Assembly: GCA_010279815.1 (NCBI GenBank)
Contig: QEOQ01000092.1
Span: forward strand, 1,104,065-1,168,064
Direction: 5' to 3'
DNA length: 64,000 nt
Origin: Brachionus plicatilis
Taxonomy: Eukaryota; Rotifera; Eurotatoria; Ploima; Brachionidae
Below, in pieces: positions 24,542 through 35,856 of this stretch. The translations under genes and the position numbers were made by a program. Every line of letters begins with the position of its first letter. Position 1 is the first letter of the stretch. The notes under the pieces are model-generated. The model saw only the letters and a list, made by a program, of their open reading frames with translations, did no database searches and was not told the DNA's origin.

Positions 24542-25060
24542 TATTTCTACTTTTTTAAATTTTAAATATTCTATCTATTTTCTTTAATAAATACGTTTTA
24601 AAATTTATTAATTTAAGAAAAAATGCTTAAATAATTAAAATTTTGAATTTATATAATTTAGATGGTAAGACAGAATTTTTTAGAAAAGTTACACAAAGTT
24701 CAAGACTCAGTTTTCTGTAAATAACAAAGCATTTATCCAATATAGTACTTTCTCTAAGAGCTAATAAGTTAAATTCATTATAAGTCTTTTTTGTGATTTT
24801 TGTAATTGATCATTCCTGTTGTTCATAAAGTTAATTTAAAAAATTTCGTTCAAAGTCAGGATTTCATTTTTTGTATTATTTTCCAATTTATTTACAAAAT
24901 TGCTATAATATGTTAACTAATGCCAAATTTATCCATATCACTACTCTTCGTATTTCATTTCACTTAAACTAAAATAATTTTTATCATTTTTTATTATTCA
25001 TGGTTAATCAACAGGATAGTGTCCTTATCTATTAACACTTTATTTATTTAAAAATAAAAA

Positions 25061-25574
25061 TACAGTATATTCTATCACACTTAACTCGTACTCTTCGGGA
25101 CTTTGAGAAAGGTTAGAGTTAACCGACAATCAACAAAAAACATTTTAAAAAAAATTTAAGGAGTACATTTTATTATAAAAAACACGTCAGTAAAAATAAT
25201 AAAACGAAAAGAAGAATAATTTAATTGTAAAAAAATTAGTAAATTTAAGTTTTTTTTTTTGTTTGTTTCTAAACTATTTTCCATTTCTTGCAAATAAAAT
25301 AGAAATTGCTGGTTATTTTAATGCAATGAAATTATCACAAAATACTTTTGTTTTAGAGTGACAAAATTTATTTTACGTCTTTTTCATTTCTAATTCATTT
25401 TAATAATTTTTGTTATTATTGTTGTAATATTATCTATTGTTGGTTTATTTCTATTATTCTAAAAGACAAAAGATCAACTAAAAGCGTTAGTTATCAAGCA
25501 AAAAGTTCGAGTAAAGTGTGAATTCATACAAAAATTTAGGATTTTTTAGTTCGAGTTAAGTGTGATAGACTGTA
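25061..25574. mobile_element. Short inverted-repeat element (CTATCACACTTAACTCG ends)
   Basis: ACAGTATATTCTATCACACTT at about 25062 continues AACTCG; its inverted partner CGAGTTAAGTGTGATAGACT lies at about 25551-25570. About 0.5 kb, no coding capacity. Ends beginning ACAGT would suit a Tc1/pogo-type derivative (inference). Confidence 0.6.
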
Positions 25575-25878
25575 TATTCTTTTTAAAATAAGATTCAAAT
25601 TTTATATTAAAAAAAATAAGAAATTTAATTTAATTTCATTTATATTTAATTTCAATCAAGTTAAATTGTTTCATTTATATTTAAAATTTTTTTAAAATAA
25701 ATCAAATTTATCGAACAATTTAAATATATTTCTGAAAATAAAATTTTGAAATAAAACTTTTTTTTAATCTTCTTTAACTGGTGATTTTTTAGCGTGATCA
25801 TTTTAAATTGGATCATTACCTTCAATATTACTTAATCTATCAGAAAGACAAACAGAGAATTAAAATATTTATTTTTAT

Positions 25879-26211
25879 GGCATTGTGAATTTTGGTACAA
25901 AAAACAAAAACAAAATACTAAAAAATGCCAAAGCTTAAGTTCTGAAGGACCAAAACATGTTCTGCAAATTGTAGCAGCTGGTACATTCTCTGTACCACCA
26001 ATATACAGATTCTGCAAAATTCTGCAATAAATCTGCAAATCTAAAATATTGTGAATTTGTGAAATTAAAAAAATCCAACTCAACTTTAAGTGGTGGTACA
26101 AAGGATGTACCAGCTGCTACAATTTACAGAACATGTTTTTGTCCTTCAGAACTTAAGCTTTGACAGTTTTTTTATTTTGTTTTTGTTTTTTGTACCAAAA
26201 TTCACAATGCC
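25879..26211. mobile_element. MITE with GGCATTGTGAATTTTGGTAC ends, copy 1
   Basis: Inverted ends of about 130 nt: 25879 onward against 26211 backward, including GCCAAAGCTTAAGTTCTGAA and ACATGTTCTGYAAATTGTAG blocks. A second, nested copy is in a COPA intron (41122-41592). Non-coding. It lies 34 nt upstream of the possible exon at 26246. Confidence 0.88.
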
Positions 26212-26245
26212 TATTTTTATTGAATTCCATAATTTGTATTTTTAG

Positions 26246-26373
26246 ATGTGCCCCATCCGAACTGTTTGGAAGATCAACTGAAACAAATATCAGAAAATTT
26301 TTTTAATAGGAAACTGTCGTATCGGATGATGAGATGCAGATGGTATTGGATATGTCATCTTTTAAGTTTTTGA
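26246..26373 (+). other. Possible orphan exon (41 codons)
   Basis: Preceded by a good acceptor (GTATTTTTAG). In one frame it reads VPHPNCLEDQLKQISENFF, then NRKLSYRMMRCRWYWICHL, LSF and a stop at 26371-26373. Codon use and G+C are above the surrounding DNA. I do not recognise the protein and find no upstream exon; the MITE just upstream would sit in the intron. It may be the last exon of an unknown gene or a decayed fragment. Confidence 0.25.
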
Positions 26374-28388
26374 ATATTGCTAATGAAAAAATATGTCATG
26401 GTTTTTAGTTTATTTTTGATAAATTTTGTAAGCAATGATTTGATTAAAAAAAGATATATTTTAATGTAAACAGCTAAACTAAAAATATTGTCATCCAAAA
26501 AATATGATTCGAGCTATACTAATATTAGTATTGATTAGCAAAGGTTGAATATAATTTTTGCCTTTATCAAATAAAAAAAGTAAGCTTGTCAAAAAACTGC
26601 GGTGTCTGATTTTTTTACTCTCAACTAATTTGAAATAAAATTATTAAAAAAATTTGCTAATAAAATAATATTTTTTCCAAGAAATATTTTGGATATTGGA
26701 AATTGTTGTTCTTTTATTTATTTTCTAAATGCAGCTGAGACGCAAAACTATTTTCTCTCAGAATTTTTCTAATTAAATTGAATTAATAAAATCAAATTAA
26801 TTTTTTAATTACAAATCTCTTATTGATTTTTATTGTTTTACAATTCAGTTTTTTGACTAAAACAATATCGTTTAAAATATTTAACTGTGCAGGAAAATTT
26901 TTAAATTAAAAAAAATTTTAAAAAATGATAAAAATACTGTAAAAATTTTATATAGTTATTATTACCGGATTTAATTTTTTAATATTTTTTTAATAATTAT
27001 TAATTTCAAATCAGTATTTTTTGTGAGATGGGCGAAAACACTGATTAAAATCTTCATTTTATCCGATGATTATTAATCAACAAAAAACTATCTCAATTTA
27101 AATTTTGACTAAAATTTAAGAAAGGATTAAATTAAAGAATGAATATGCTCATTTATTTAGCTTTTCTTTATATTTTATTAATTTAAAAAATAAGTCTAAT
27201 TTCAGTTTTTGATGAAAAAAGTCAATCAATTTAAATTTAATCCATTGTTATGCAAATAATTTTTCAAAATTTAATAAGGTAAAATTTTTTGCATCGATGG
27301 CTAAATAATTTTGAATTTTTTTTCCTCTTCCGCATTAATTTCATATTATTAATCATGAATTTATTTTCAAAAAATGTAGTGAAAATTTGAGCAAAATTTT
27401 TTCAGCCTTTTAAAAAGCAAAGTTACACGCAACTTTTAAAAAATGAAATTAAATCAAACCAAAACAATCTTTAATCATTTTAAGAAATTTTTAAAAAAAT
27501 GTTCACCAATTAGGATTACACGCTTAAGTAGCTGAGGCTTCTGAATCAATAAATAGTACTTGATAGAGACAATTATAACTTAAGGACCATATACATTTAA
27601 AATTCTTAAGTAGTTAAAATTATTTTCCGAATCATATTTTTGATAAACAGAATCAAAATTTTTCATATGAACATAGTCAATTAATTAATAATAAATAGAT
27701 ATTAATAGCTTTATTTCTACTAATAATTCTATCAAACAACATAAGTTTAGTATAATTTGACTAAGATTTCTTAATAAAAGTTTTTGTATATTTTCTTTAA
27801 TTTGTTTCCACTTGAAATATTGAAAATAATTTTCAGAAAAAAGCTAAAATCCGAAAGCCTACAGAGATATAAATTTTAAGTTGTCTTTGTTTAGTAGTCA
27901 AATGATTTTAAGATTTTAGTTTTGAAATCATAACCAATTTAAAGATAATTCTATTGATGACTTGATTTGCTTGCCAAATTTTGATTTTTCATTTCTTGTT
28001 GTTCATACTGAAAATTGTTTTTTATTCATTTAAGATTAGTTAAGATTTGCGTAAAGCAGGCCACCATCCATTCCAAAAAGCCATTTTTAATTAGAATAAG
28101 AATATTTTTTATAACAGCAAGGTATTTTTTGGGCTTAAACAATAAAACTTTCGTGACATTTAGGGAGTCTGATTTTCGCATAAAGATTGTAGGTTTTAAT
28201 TAAAGATTTTTTTATAGAAAAAAGAATTTCAATCAACAGAAATTGAGGAAATTACATTAAGACCCTATTATCTCAATGGTCTAATAATAAATTGATACAA
28301 GTCTTTAATTTCCTATATCAAAATAAATAGCTAGAACAAATAGTAAATTTTCATTATTCAGAAATCTTGTTTTTAGACATTATAAAAA
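26374..28388. other. Intergenic, upstream of neuropeptide gene
   Basis: AT-rich, no gene visible. The last bases end in CTTGTTTTTAG at 28366-28376, an acceptor-like sequence 12 nt before the neuropeptide start codon. Confidence 0.4.
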
Positions 28389-28941
28389 ATGAAATTTAAT
28401 TTTATTATTAGTTTGTTTATTTTTGGTTTTTTGAATAAAATAATTGTAAGTTGACATTTGAACCATTATGGAATAGGCTGATTATTTTTTTAAGGCTACT
28501 CCGGTGGATAGCAATTATTCAGTGTCATCTCTTATCGAAAGGTATCTAAGCGAGTCAAAGCCAAGATTTGTTCAGAGCGAAACGCTCGCAGCTTCGAATG
28601 AATATCTGCCTGAAATAGAAAATGATCCAAATGAAGAGGACATGTAAGAAGATTTAATATGAAATTGATTTTTTTTTTAATTGATGAATTTTAGAATTTA
28701 TGATTTTCAAGACTGGGTCGACTCGGATGAAAACGGAAGCTATGAGATAATGCCAATGAACAATAAGTAATAAATGTTAAACTTTTTTTTGGTCTAGTAA
28801 TTTCATTTTTTAAGACTTTTTAAACGAGGCAATTACAGAAGAATAAAAGGTTTTGTTCATGGAAAGAGATTTGTGCATGGTAAAAGAGCTAATAGAAGAA
28901 TTAAAGGGTTCGTTCATGGAAAGAGATTTGTACATGGTTAA
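28389..28941 (+). CDS. Secreted amidated-neuropeptide precursor (4 exons, 134 aa)
   Basis: Spliced from 28389-28445, 28495-28643, 28695-28766 and 28815-28941, with introns of 49, 51 and 48 nt, all GT..AG and phase-consistent. Exon 1 encodes a hydrophobic signal peptide (MKFNFIISLFIFGFLNKII). Then come an acidic spacer (exons 2-3, for example EIENDPNEED and WVDSDENGSYE) and, in exon 4, LFKR-GNY-RR-IKGFVHG-KR-FVHG-KR-AN-RR-IKGFVHG-KR-FVHG-stop. Dibasic RR and KR sites with Gly before KR are the standard signals for prohormone-convertase cleavage and C-terminal amidation. Predicted products are IKGFVH-amide (x2) and FVH-amide (x2, the last one from a terminal Gly). The two 57-nt-spaced cassettes differ at 4 of 45 positions, all synonymous. 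I do not recognise the family. Expected in peptidergic neurons or gland cells, in dense-core vesicles. Confidence 0.88.
28837..28938 (+). repeat. Two tandem peptide cassettes (57-nt period)
   Basis: Copy 1 starts at 28837 and copy 2 at 28894. Each encodes RR-IKGFVHG-KR-FVHG. The DNA differs only at third positions (ATA/ATT, GGT/GGG, TTT/TTC, GTG/GTA), so the peptide has been kept by selection since duplication. Confidence 0.9.
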
Positions 28942-29733
28942 TTCAACTCTCACAAGCTAATCACATAGTTATTTTTTTCACAATTAAAAAAAAATTAAAA
29001 AAATGTTTAAAAAAATAATTCCGATTTCTAGTTCATTTTTTTTATTTAGAAAATATTAATTGATTCTCTTTATTTATTCGAAAGTTAAAATAAATTTTTT
29101 AAATCACCAAGTGTTTTTTTAATTTCTAAATAAAAAATTAAAATTGTTTTATCTAAAGATTAAAATATAATTTGATAAGACATAAAGAACTATCATTATT
29201 GAACTTTTAAAAATTTCAATTATTGACATTGATTTGATTATCAATTTATCTTCTTTTCTTTAAAAATAAAAATTGAAATTATTCTCAATTACATGAGAAA
29301 AATCTTTAAGTACTTTTCATAAAAATTTATTTATTGAATTAGATTAAAAAATGAGTTTGTTTTAAAAAAAAATGGAGTAGGAGGTTCTTATAATTTTAAA
29401 ATTATTTATGATAGAATTAGGAGTCATTTTTTGACGCAAATTTTTCCAGTCATTTCATTTTAACTTTAATCAGGAAATCGGTAGTTTGATAAAGACTTTT
29501 ATTAACAAATTAATATTAATTTAGAAAATACAAACAAAAATCAATTTTAAATTAGCTCGAATTTGATAAATTTTTGAAAAGCTAAATTAATACCTTGTTT
29601 TTATTATATCATATATAATACCTTATAAGAAATTTAATATTATTATTACTATTTTTTTCAATTGTCACTAAAATGGTTATGTAAAAAAAATAAAAAATAA
29701 AGAAAAATCGTAAAAAAATAAATGTCCTTTCAG
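28942..29733. other. Gene-free AT-rich stretch
   Basis: 3' flank of the neuropeptide gene. Nothing else recognised. Confidence 0.4.
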
Positions 29734-29837
29734 AGGAAAACTGGCTTTTTAAGACTCAAATAAAAGCATTGTTAAGTATGACCAATGAACTGCAGTTGAT
29801 GCTTCTTGAGTATTTGTCATCTGTCATTATTAAATTT
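29734..29837 (+). other. Possible orphan exon (ENWLFKTQIKALL...)
   Basis: Bounded by a good acceptor (GTCCTTTCAG at 29724-29733) and a GTGAGA donor at 29838. The open frame reads ENWLFKTQIKALLSMTNELQ followed by LMLLEYLSSVIIKF, with a protein-like composition unusual for this region. No partner exon was found and no family is recognised. It could be an exon of an unseen gene or a relic. Confidence 0.25.
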
Positions 29838-30739
29838 GTGAGAATTTTTTTTACTGTCATTAAAATTTTAAAAAAAAACTTTAAAAAAAGTGATCTTAAT
29901 GATTAAAACATAGTCTAAATAAAGTTGGTGAAAATTTAGTTTAAGCTAGAGTTAAAGATTTAGTTTTCGTAAAAGACCAGAATTTTGAAAAAAAATAATA
30001 ATATTAATGAACATAATATAAATCGAAATCAATCAATTTCTTTTACAAAAAGAAATCAAAAAACTAAAAAAAAATCTTAAGTCTAAGTCTTGACTTGACT
30101 GGACTTGAAAAAAAATAACAATTAGAAAAGATTATAATTTGCTCAGGACTTTTGGTAAGATAAATTTTCTTCTGAAATACTTTGTATTTAAATAAACCTC
30201 GGAATAATTGACTCAATAAACTTCTAAAATTTTATATATTCGAAAAGATAAATTAAAATTAATAAAAATATTGATAAACAAAAAATTGGATTTCAACTAT
30301 ATCACATTAAGCAACTTATGAAAGCCTTTAATCGGATCTTTAATTGATTACTTTTTTCAGAGCCTGAATTCTTTATCCAACAAAAAAGTTAAAAATATTT
30401 AATTCTTACAAAACTCAACAGTTCGTTTCATACTTTAACTAAAATATGATTATCATTCTAAAATTATGCACCGTGAGCCTTTAATAAACTTAAACTCTTA
30501 ACTGTTTCGTGTCAACTTTTTTAATTAAGCCAAAGATATGTAGCGGGAGGACTGAGTCATTCTATTCCATCAGTTGTCAGACTGATGGATGAATATTAAG
30601 TGGAAGTGCTATCTCTCTATTTTTATTGGGAAAATTTATTATAATCCAATTTAAGTACATAAACCTTCAAAAGTTGATAGATTTTTCATTAGTCACTTGA
30701 ATTGTCAAATAAAATATTTGTCCTTATTCCTTAATTATT
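29838..30739. other. Gene-free AT-rich stretch
   Basis: Nothing coding. A short GACTT-rich patch at about 30078-30118 (AAGTCTTGACTTGACTGGAC) belongs to the repeat family described at 22161. Confidence 0.4.
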
Positions 30740-31450
30740 TTGATTAATAATAATAATAATAATAAAATATAAGCTACGGCAAGCATGCTTGCGGAGACGT
30801 CTTACTAGGAAGACATCTATGGTAACTAGATGCATTGAAATCTCCTTAAATTTTTCCACCGGAATATTTCCATACATCGAGTCTATTCTTGAACTGGTTT
30901 ACAGTCGAGGCATCGATTACTTTCTCAGGTTGTTCCACACTCTAATCACACGATTTGTGAAAAAGTTTTCACGCTGGGCGCAGTTGGTAGGTGCTTGGAC
31001 GGACAGGCGCCTCTTGTGCCCTCTAATACCTTGTGCTGGTCCTGGTTGGGAAAGCGAGCTGCAATGCGGGGGAGGTCTGACCCAATCTATGTTATTTAAG
31101 CCGCTTCTTATCTTGAACATTTGGATCATGTCTCCACTTGTCCTGCGTTCGCTCAGAGTGGGCAAACCCAAGATGGAAAGGCGGTCGCTGTAGCTTAAGT
31201 TACGGATTCTTGGAACGAGTTTGGTCGCTCGTCTTTGAACTTTCTCAAGAATGTTGCTGTCCTTGGCAGTGTAGGGAGACCAGACCACTGCAGCATACTC
31301 TAAATGGGGCCTGACATATGCGCTGTATAGCGTTATGAAGGTGGTGTTAGTCCAGAATTTGAACGTTCTTCTCAGCTGTCCAAGGATAGAGATTGCTTTA
31401 TTAGTTTGGGCTTTGATATGGCTGGAGAACTTGAGATTATTCAACAATTT
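30740..31450 (-). pseudogene. 5'-truncated jockey-like LINE, 3' part of ORF2
   Basis: Minus-strand open frame 31447-30917 encodes the C-terminal segment after the reverse-transcriptase core: LNNLKFSSHIKAQTNKAIS, then LYSAYVRPHLEYAAVVWSPY, VQRRATKLVPRIRNLSYSDR, and FFTNRVIRVWNNL. A stop at 30917 interrupts before VIDASTVNQFKNRLD continues to about 30870. The copy ends in a (TTA)n tail at about 30749-30766 on this strand. The catalytic part is missing, the usual result of incomplete target-primed reverse transcription. It is better preserved than the copy at 1688. Confidence 0.92.
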
Positions 31451-31913
31451 GTTCAGAACTTTGCTTGGTTTCTGAATCTACAAAAAAATTTGGGACTAAA
31501 AAGAATAAACTAAGGACGAGATACTAAAATGGTGAAAAAATCCAAAAATTTTTAGTCATTTGTCAATTTTAATGGTTAAAGAATTTTTCAAAATAATAAA
31601 TGCACCATTTTGTAGCTTGTAAAAAGAAATTTAAGAATCTGTGTAATAACATTCAAAAATGTATACTAAATACTGAGGTTTTTAGAACTAAAAGGATGCA
31701 ACTCATAATGTTAGTGATAATCTTTGAGAGGGGGCAGGCAAAAAAATTTTTTATCATTTTTCTTATATTTTTTATTGAAATCTTAATAAAAATTAATAAA
31801 TTATAAAATTACATCTATAAATAAATAAAGTAAAGATTATTTTTTAAAAAATCTTTCATTTAACCATCGTCAAATCTTCAATTATCATTGTTTTTGCTAG
31901 ACAGGAGCAGAAG
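31451..31913. other. Short intergenic stretch
   Basis: 3' flank of the channel gene (reading leftward). No gene. The 68-codon plus-strand frame at 31600 has no recognisable features. Confidence 0.4.
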
Positions 31914-33338
31914 CTAAACTTTTTCTGCAAAACTTGGTTTTGATTTTTTGACTAGTTTAGTTTTAATTCGATTGCTCAAAAAAATCATTACAATTTCAAA
32001 TAAAATTTCAAAAATTTCTACAAAAGTCAAAAAACTTAGTCCCAAAAAAAGTCCAAATTGTCCTCCTAAGTTTCCCAACAATGATTCAAAACTTAATTCT
32101 CTTTTTTCTTCAATTCTCATATATGCCTTTTCACTAAAAAAGACATTAAACGACAAAACGCTGTCTTTCACTTGTTCTCGACTTACAGTTCCATTGGGAA
32201 ATTTTGATCGAAAAGACTCATCGAATAATAATTGCTGATTTTGTCTGTAACTTGGAAAACCTGCTGCATTTTTGTCTATACTATAAAAAGAATATTCACA
32301 TTCAATCGGGCACTGGCTGATACAGAAATCGTAATATTTGGTAATGTTGTCAAAATTTTTTAAGCAAGCATTCTTCTCAAAAAGAGTTGTTAAATTTAAG
32401 TTTTTGCATTTGATGGTATTTTCTTGGTTTATCTTATCAAGTGAACAATTGCGAGCACACCATTTCTGATTGTAAGACCCACAAGCTTCAATTGTATTTC
32501 TAAAATAAACAGTATCAACCTCGGCTTTATCACTCACATTTTTAACACATTTAATATTTGGCGTTGACAATTTATTAATGATATTCTTTTTGAGAACCAA
32601 GTTGGTTTCAAATCCTGTTGGCACAAAAATTCCCTCCTCCAAATAAAGTGGAAGCGAAGTTTGATTATGAACAACTACTACGGCACCATATTTCTCTTCC
32701 CAACATGGTTGATATTCTCGGGGACCAATAAATAATTGAATTTGAAGGCCGTTCAGCAAACCTGGTTGTTTTGCTTCTTCAATTGGAATGGATTTTCCAT
32801 CTGCATCTTTTCCAAAGTTAAAAGTGAAACAATTTCCAAAAAAATCAGGATCTTGAGGAACAATATTTTGTAAATTACATGGTTTTCTGTCATATTCACA
32901 CGATATCAGCATTTTTTCCAGTTCAAAACCTTCAAGATTTGAAATTCCATATCTCAATTGATTCCTTGTTTTTCTGTTGCAGGTTTTTAAGTTTGTGTCA
33001 TTGCTCAGAAAAGACTCGTTTAAGTAATCACTAGCTATTTTGTAATTTTCCTCAATGGTATAGTCATATGGGTTGATATTACAAAATGTGACTGCCGGAA
33101 ATTCTAAAAGTTCTGGTTGTGCACGTTCCATCTTGACTACAACATTATATTCCAAGTATTTTATGATCAATTTTACCACTGAAAGCATTGAATAAGCAAA
33201 AAAACCAAAAAACACCAGGATCCAAAATATTCGAATAACTAGGCTTTTAGTTCTTATAGCGTTAGGGATGCCGTGTATTGAGCTTGATTCGGCAAGTTCC
33301 TTTATTCTCTCCAAATATAAGTTATTTTTCTTGTTCAT
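31914..33338 (-). CDS. DEG/ENaC family sodium channel, intronless
   Basis: Trimeric amiloride-type cation channel subunit of the plasma membrane; the family includes ENaC, ASIC, degenerins and the peptide-gated FaNaC and HyNaC channels. 474 aa, one exon. The cytosolic N-terminus carries the gating His-Gly pair (SSIHGIPNAI, His22-Gly23). TM1 spans about 33-57 (IRIFWILVFFGFFAYSML), followed by the family motif FPAVTFCNINPY. The ectodomain is large, with about 16 Cys and many N-glycosylation sites. The pre-TM2 block is ELSFESLLGNLGGQFGLFLG, with the GxS selectivity filter Gly433-Leu434-Ser435, then TM2 (about 429-454) and a short basic tail. Length is a little short for the family (usually 500-650). 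The ligand is unknown. It is the nearest complete gene to the neuropeptide precursor. Confidence 0.95.
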   Translation of the reverse strand: MNKKNNLYLERIKELAESSSIHGIPNAIRTKSLVIRIFWILVFFGFFAYSMLSVVKLIIKYLEYNVVVKMERAQPELLEFPAVTFCNINPYDYTIEENYKIASDYLNESFLSNDTNLKTCNRKTRNQLRYGISNLEGFELEKMLISCEYDRKPCNLQNIVPQDPDFFGNCFTFNFGKDADGKSIPIEEAKQPGLLNGLQIQLFIGPREYQPCWEEKYGAVVVVHNQTSLPLYLEEGIFVPTGFETNLVLKKNIINKLSTPNIKCVKNVSDKAEVDTVYFRNTIEACGSYNQKWCARNCSLDKINQENTIKCKNLNLTTLFEKNACLKNFDNITKYYDFCISQCPIECEYSFYSIDKNAAGFPSYRQNQQLLFDESFRSKFPNGTVSREQVKDSVLSFNVFFSEKAYMRIEEKRELSFESLLGNLGGQFGLFLGLSFLTFVEIFEILFEIVMIFLSNRIKTKLVKKSKPSFAEKV

Positions 33339-35107
33339 TTTGAATTTTTTAAATTTTTTTTGAAAACTTTTCTACATTATATATCGAACAAGGGGGAAAC
33401 TATCTAACCATGAGTTAAAGTCTAATTTTAAAGCTTTTTTTTTTAATTCGGAACTTAGGTAATGTTTGTCTAACAATTTTCAAAATTTTATTGGATAAAT
33501 TAAACTTTATTTTTTATTAGTTTTTTTGTTTTCACGTTTTTTTAAACATGAATTGACATGGATACAAGTTTCAATAGATTCTGAAAAATGTTTTGATTTA
33601 AATTAACACATAATTTTCAAATCAATAATTGCTGCTTTAACTTTGAATAATTATTAGAAAAAAAAATTATTTAAATTTCTAAATCAACGAAAAAAAATAA
33701 AATAACTATTAATTTTTTAAGGGGATGTAAGGATCTTTGAAAGAAATTTTAAATCTCTCTATCTCTGTATTAAATTAAAATTATTAACAAATGCATCGGT
33801 TTTTCTTGATTATTGTTCTTTATATTGTGCGCTATCTAGTAAAAAATTTTAAAAAAATTAATTAAATCAAATTAGCACTTTTTTAAAAATTAATTAACTC
33901 CTTTCTCTAGTACAGGCATTCCTAAAAGTAAAGTGTTTTATAGATATATTTATGAAAAATAATTTTGGTTACAAAAACTATTTGAGTATATATTTAGTAT
34001 GAGAATACCACACAAAATTGATCTAATTAATACTTATTGATCAATGACTGGAACAACTTGCCAAGAGAATTGGTTGAACAAAAAAATTTAAGCAGATTAA
34101 ATAATTAAACTTTTTTTTTTCGAAGAGATTTATGGTTGCTAAAGAGCGATTTTTAGATCCATTTTAGGAACATATTTTATCTTGATGTATTTTTTCAAAA
34201 AAGTATGGCCTTTTTGAAAATCAATAAAAGAGAATTAAATATTTTCAATGAAAACTTCAAAATAAATTAATATACTAGGCCAAGAAGGAGATTGAAAGTT
34301 AAAATTTTTCAGGACATTTGAAAAAAACCAAACAGATATAAATATGGTAAATTTATCAAATTTACTTTATTCCAGTTTTAAGCCTGAATAAGACCATACA
34401 TTATTAATCAAACAAAATTAATTATATTTTCATCAAGTTTTCAATTTTTAAATCAGATAAAAAATCACGATATTTTGTTCATAATATCGATAAATGAGAA
34501 AAATTTTGAAACAAATTAAAATGAATTTAGATTTTGATTAAAAGTTCTGAATCGACTGTTCTTACCACATTTTGACTATCTAAATAAAAAATTCCAACTT
34601 AAAAAATATTTCAAGATGTTTACAATTTAATTTAATTTATAATGTCATTAAAAAAAGAAAATTAAAGTTTTTTTAAAATTTTGTCACGCAAAAAAATTGC
34701 GTTATTTTAAGTAATATTTTAAAAAAGTTTAAATTTTACTTTGATCAGTTATATTTTCATTACAAAATTTTACCAAAAAATGTGTAATATTTCGTGAAAT
34801 AATCTAAGAAAAAGTAAGGAATGTTGAAATTTTTTATTCTTTCATAATAAAATTAATTAATATTTTTGGAAAAATCCAATTTTTGGTTTTTTTTTTACCA
34901 TAGACCTAATTTTTTTATGTTGGCCGTAAACATTTTGGAACGATTTTACTAAAAGTTACGTATTCTAATGTAAGGTTATGTAATTTTTCGTAAAATTAAA
35001 TATCCTTATTTTTCGTAAACTAATTAAATTAAACAAAAAAAAAATAAACGTAAACAAATTAATTTCAACATGGAGGTAATATTTTCTCTTCTAGATATTT
35101 TATAGAA
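33339..35107. other. Intergenic region, channel promoter side
   Basis: Upstream of the DEG/ENaC gene. TATCGAACAAGGGGGAAAC at about 33381 resembles the end of the TACCGTATTCCC elements but has no visible partner. No gene. Confidence 0.4.
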
Positions 35108-35551
35108 GCTTTATTAATATTGAATTTTATTGAGTGTCAAAAGTCAAGAATTGTCTGATTTATTTTTTAGAAAAAGTTTAAAGCTTCATGGACAGCATTA
35201 AATCTGTTACTCTCTATCAAAATTTATCTAATTTTAATTTTAATATTTATCTACATTTTAAGTTCTATTATTTTAACTTTATTTTTTTATTACTTTTTAT
35301 TTTTATTTTATTTTATTTAACTTTATTTTAATTTTTTTTTTCATTTAATCTGAAGGAGCTTTAGCTCGGTACAGATATACAAATAAATAATTAATAATAC
35401 TAAATTTATTGTGTTAAATACTGACAGCCTTTATTAATATTGAATTTTATTGAGTGTCAAAAGTCAAGAATTGTCTGAGACAGTCATCTGAAAGCCCTTT
35501 ATTATTTTCTTTTTTAGAAAAAGTTTAAAGCTTCATGGACAGCATTAAATC
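35108..35551 (+). repeat. Direct duplication flanking a retroelement-tail-like insert
   Basis: About 105 nt at 35108-35213 (TTTATTAATATTGAATTTTA to GACAGCATTAAATC) recurs at 35430-35551, where a ~38-nt extra piece (GACAGTCATCTGAAAGCCC...) splits it. Between the copies lies a segment ending CTGAAGGAGCTTTAGCTCGG plus TACAGATATACAAATAAATAA, the interspersed repeat also found at 21850 and 47485. Confidence 0.75.
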
Positions 35552-35856
35552 AAACAACTTAATTGAAAATTTAAAGAAAATTTTTGCTAACTTAGCATTC
35601 TTAAATTTAGTCATAAATTTGAATAAAAATTTTATTGAAAAAAATTAAGCTTTATTTTGACTAAATTCATCAAAAAATACTTGAACGAGTGCAATTTTAA
35701 AATGAGTTCATTTCATCAACCATCTTACTAGCAAAAATTTGAAAGCAAATCCATTTATTTTTGCATTTCACATACGTGTCATTCAAAAACTACTATAGAA
35801 AAATTCCCTAGCAAAGGCCCGACAATCTAAAAAGCAAAATTCTTTAAATTTTAGAT

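Noticed and set aside
25832..26101. 89-codon minus-strand frame
   Set aside because: Covers the left two thirds of a MITE (25879-26211); the sequence is explained by the inverted repeat.
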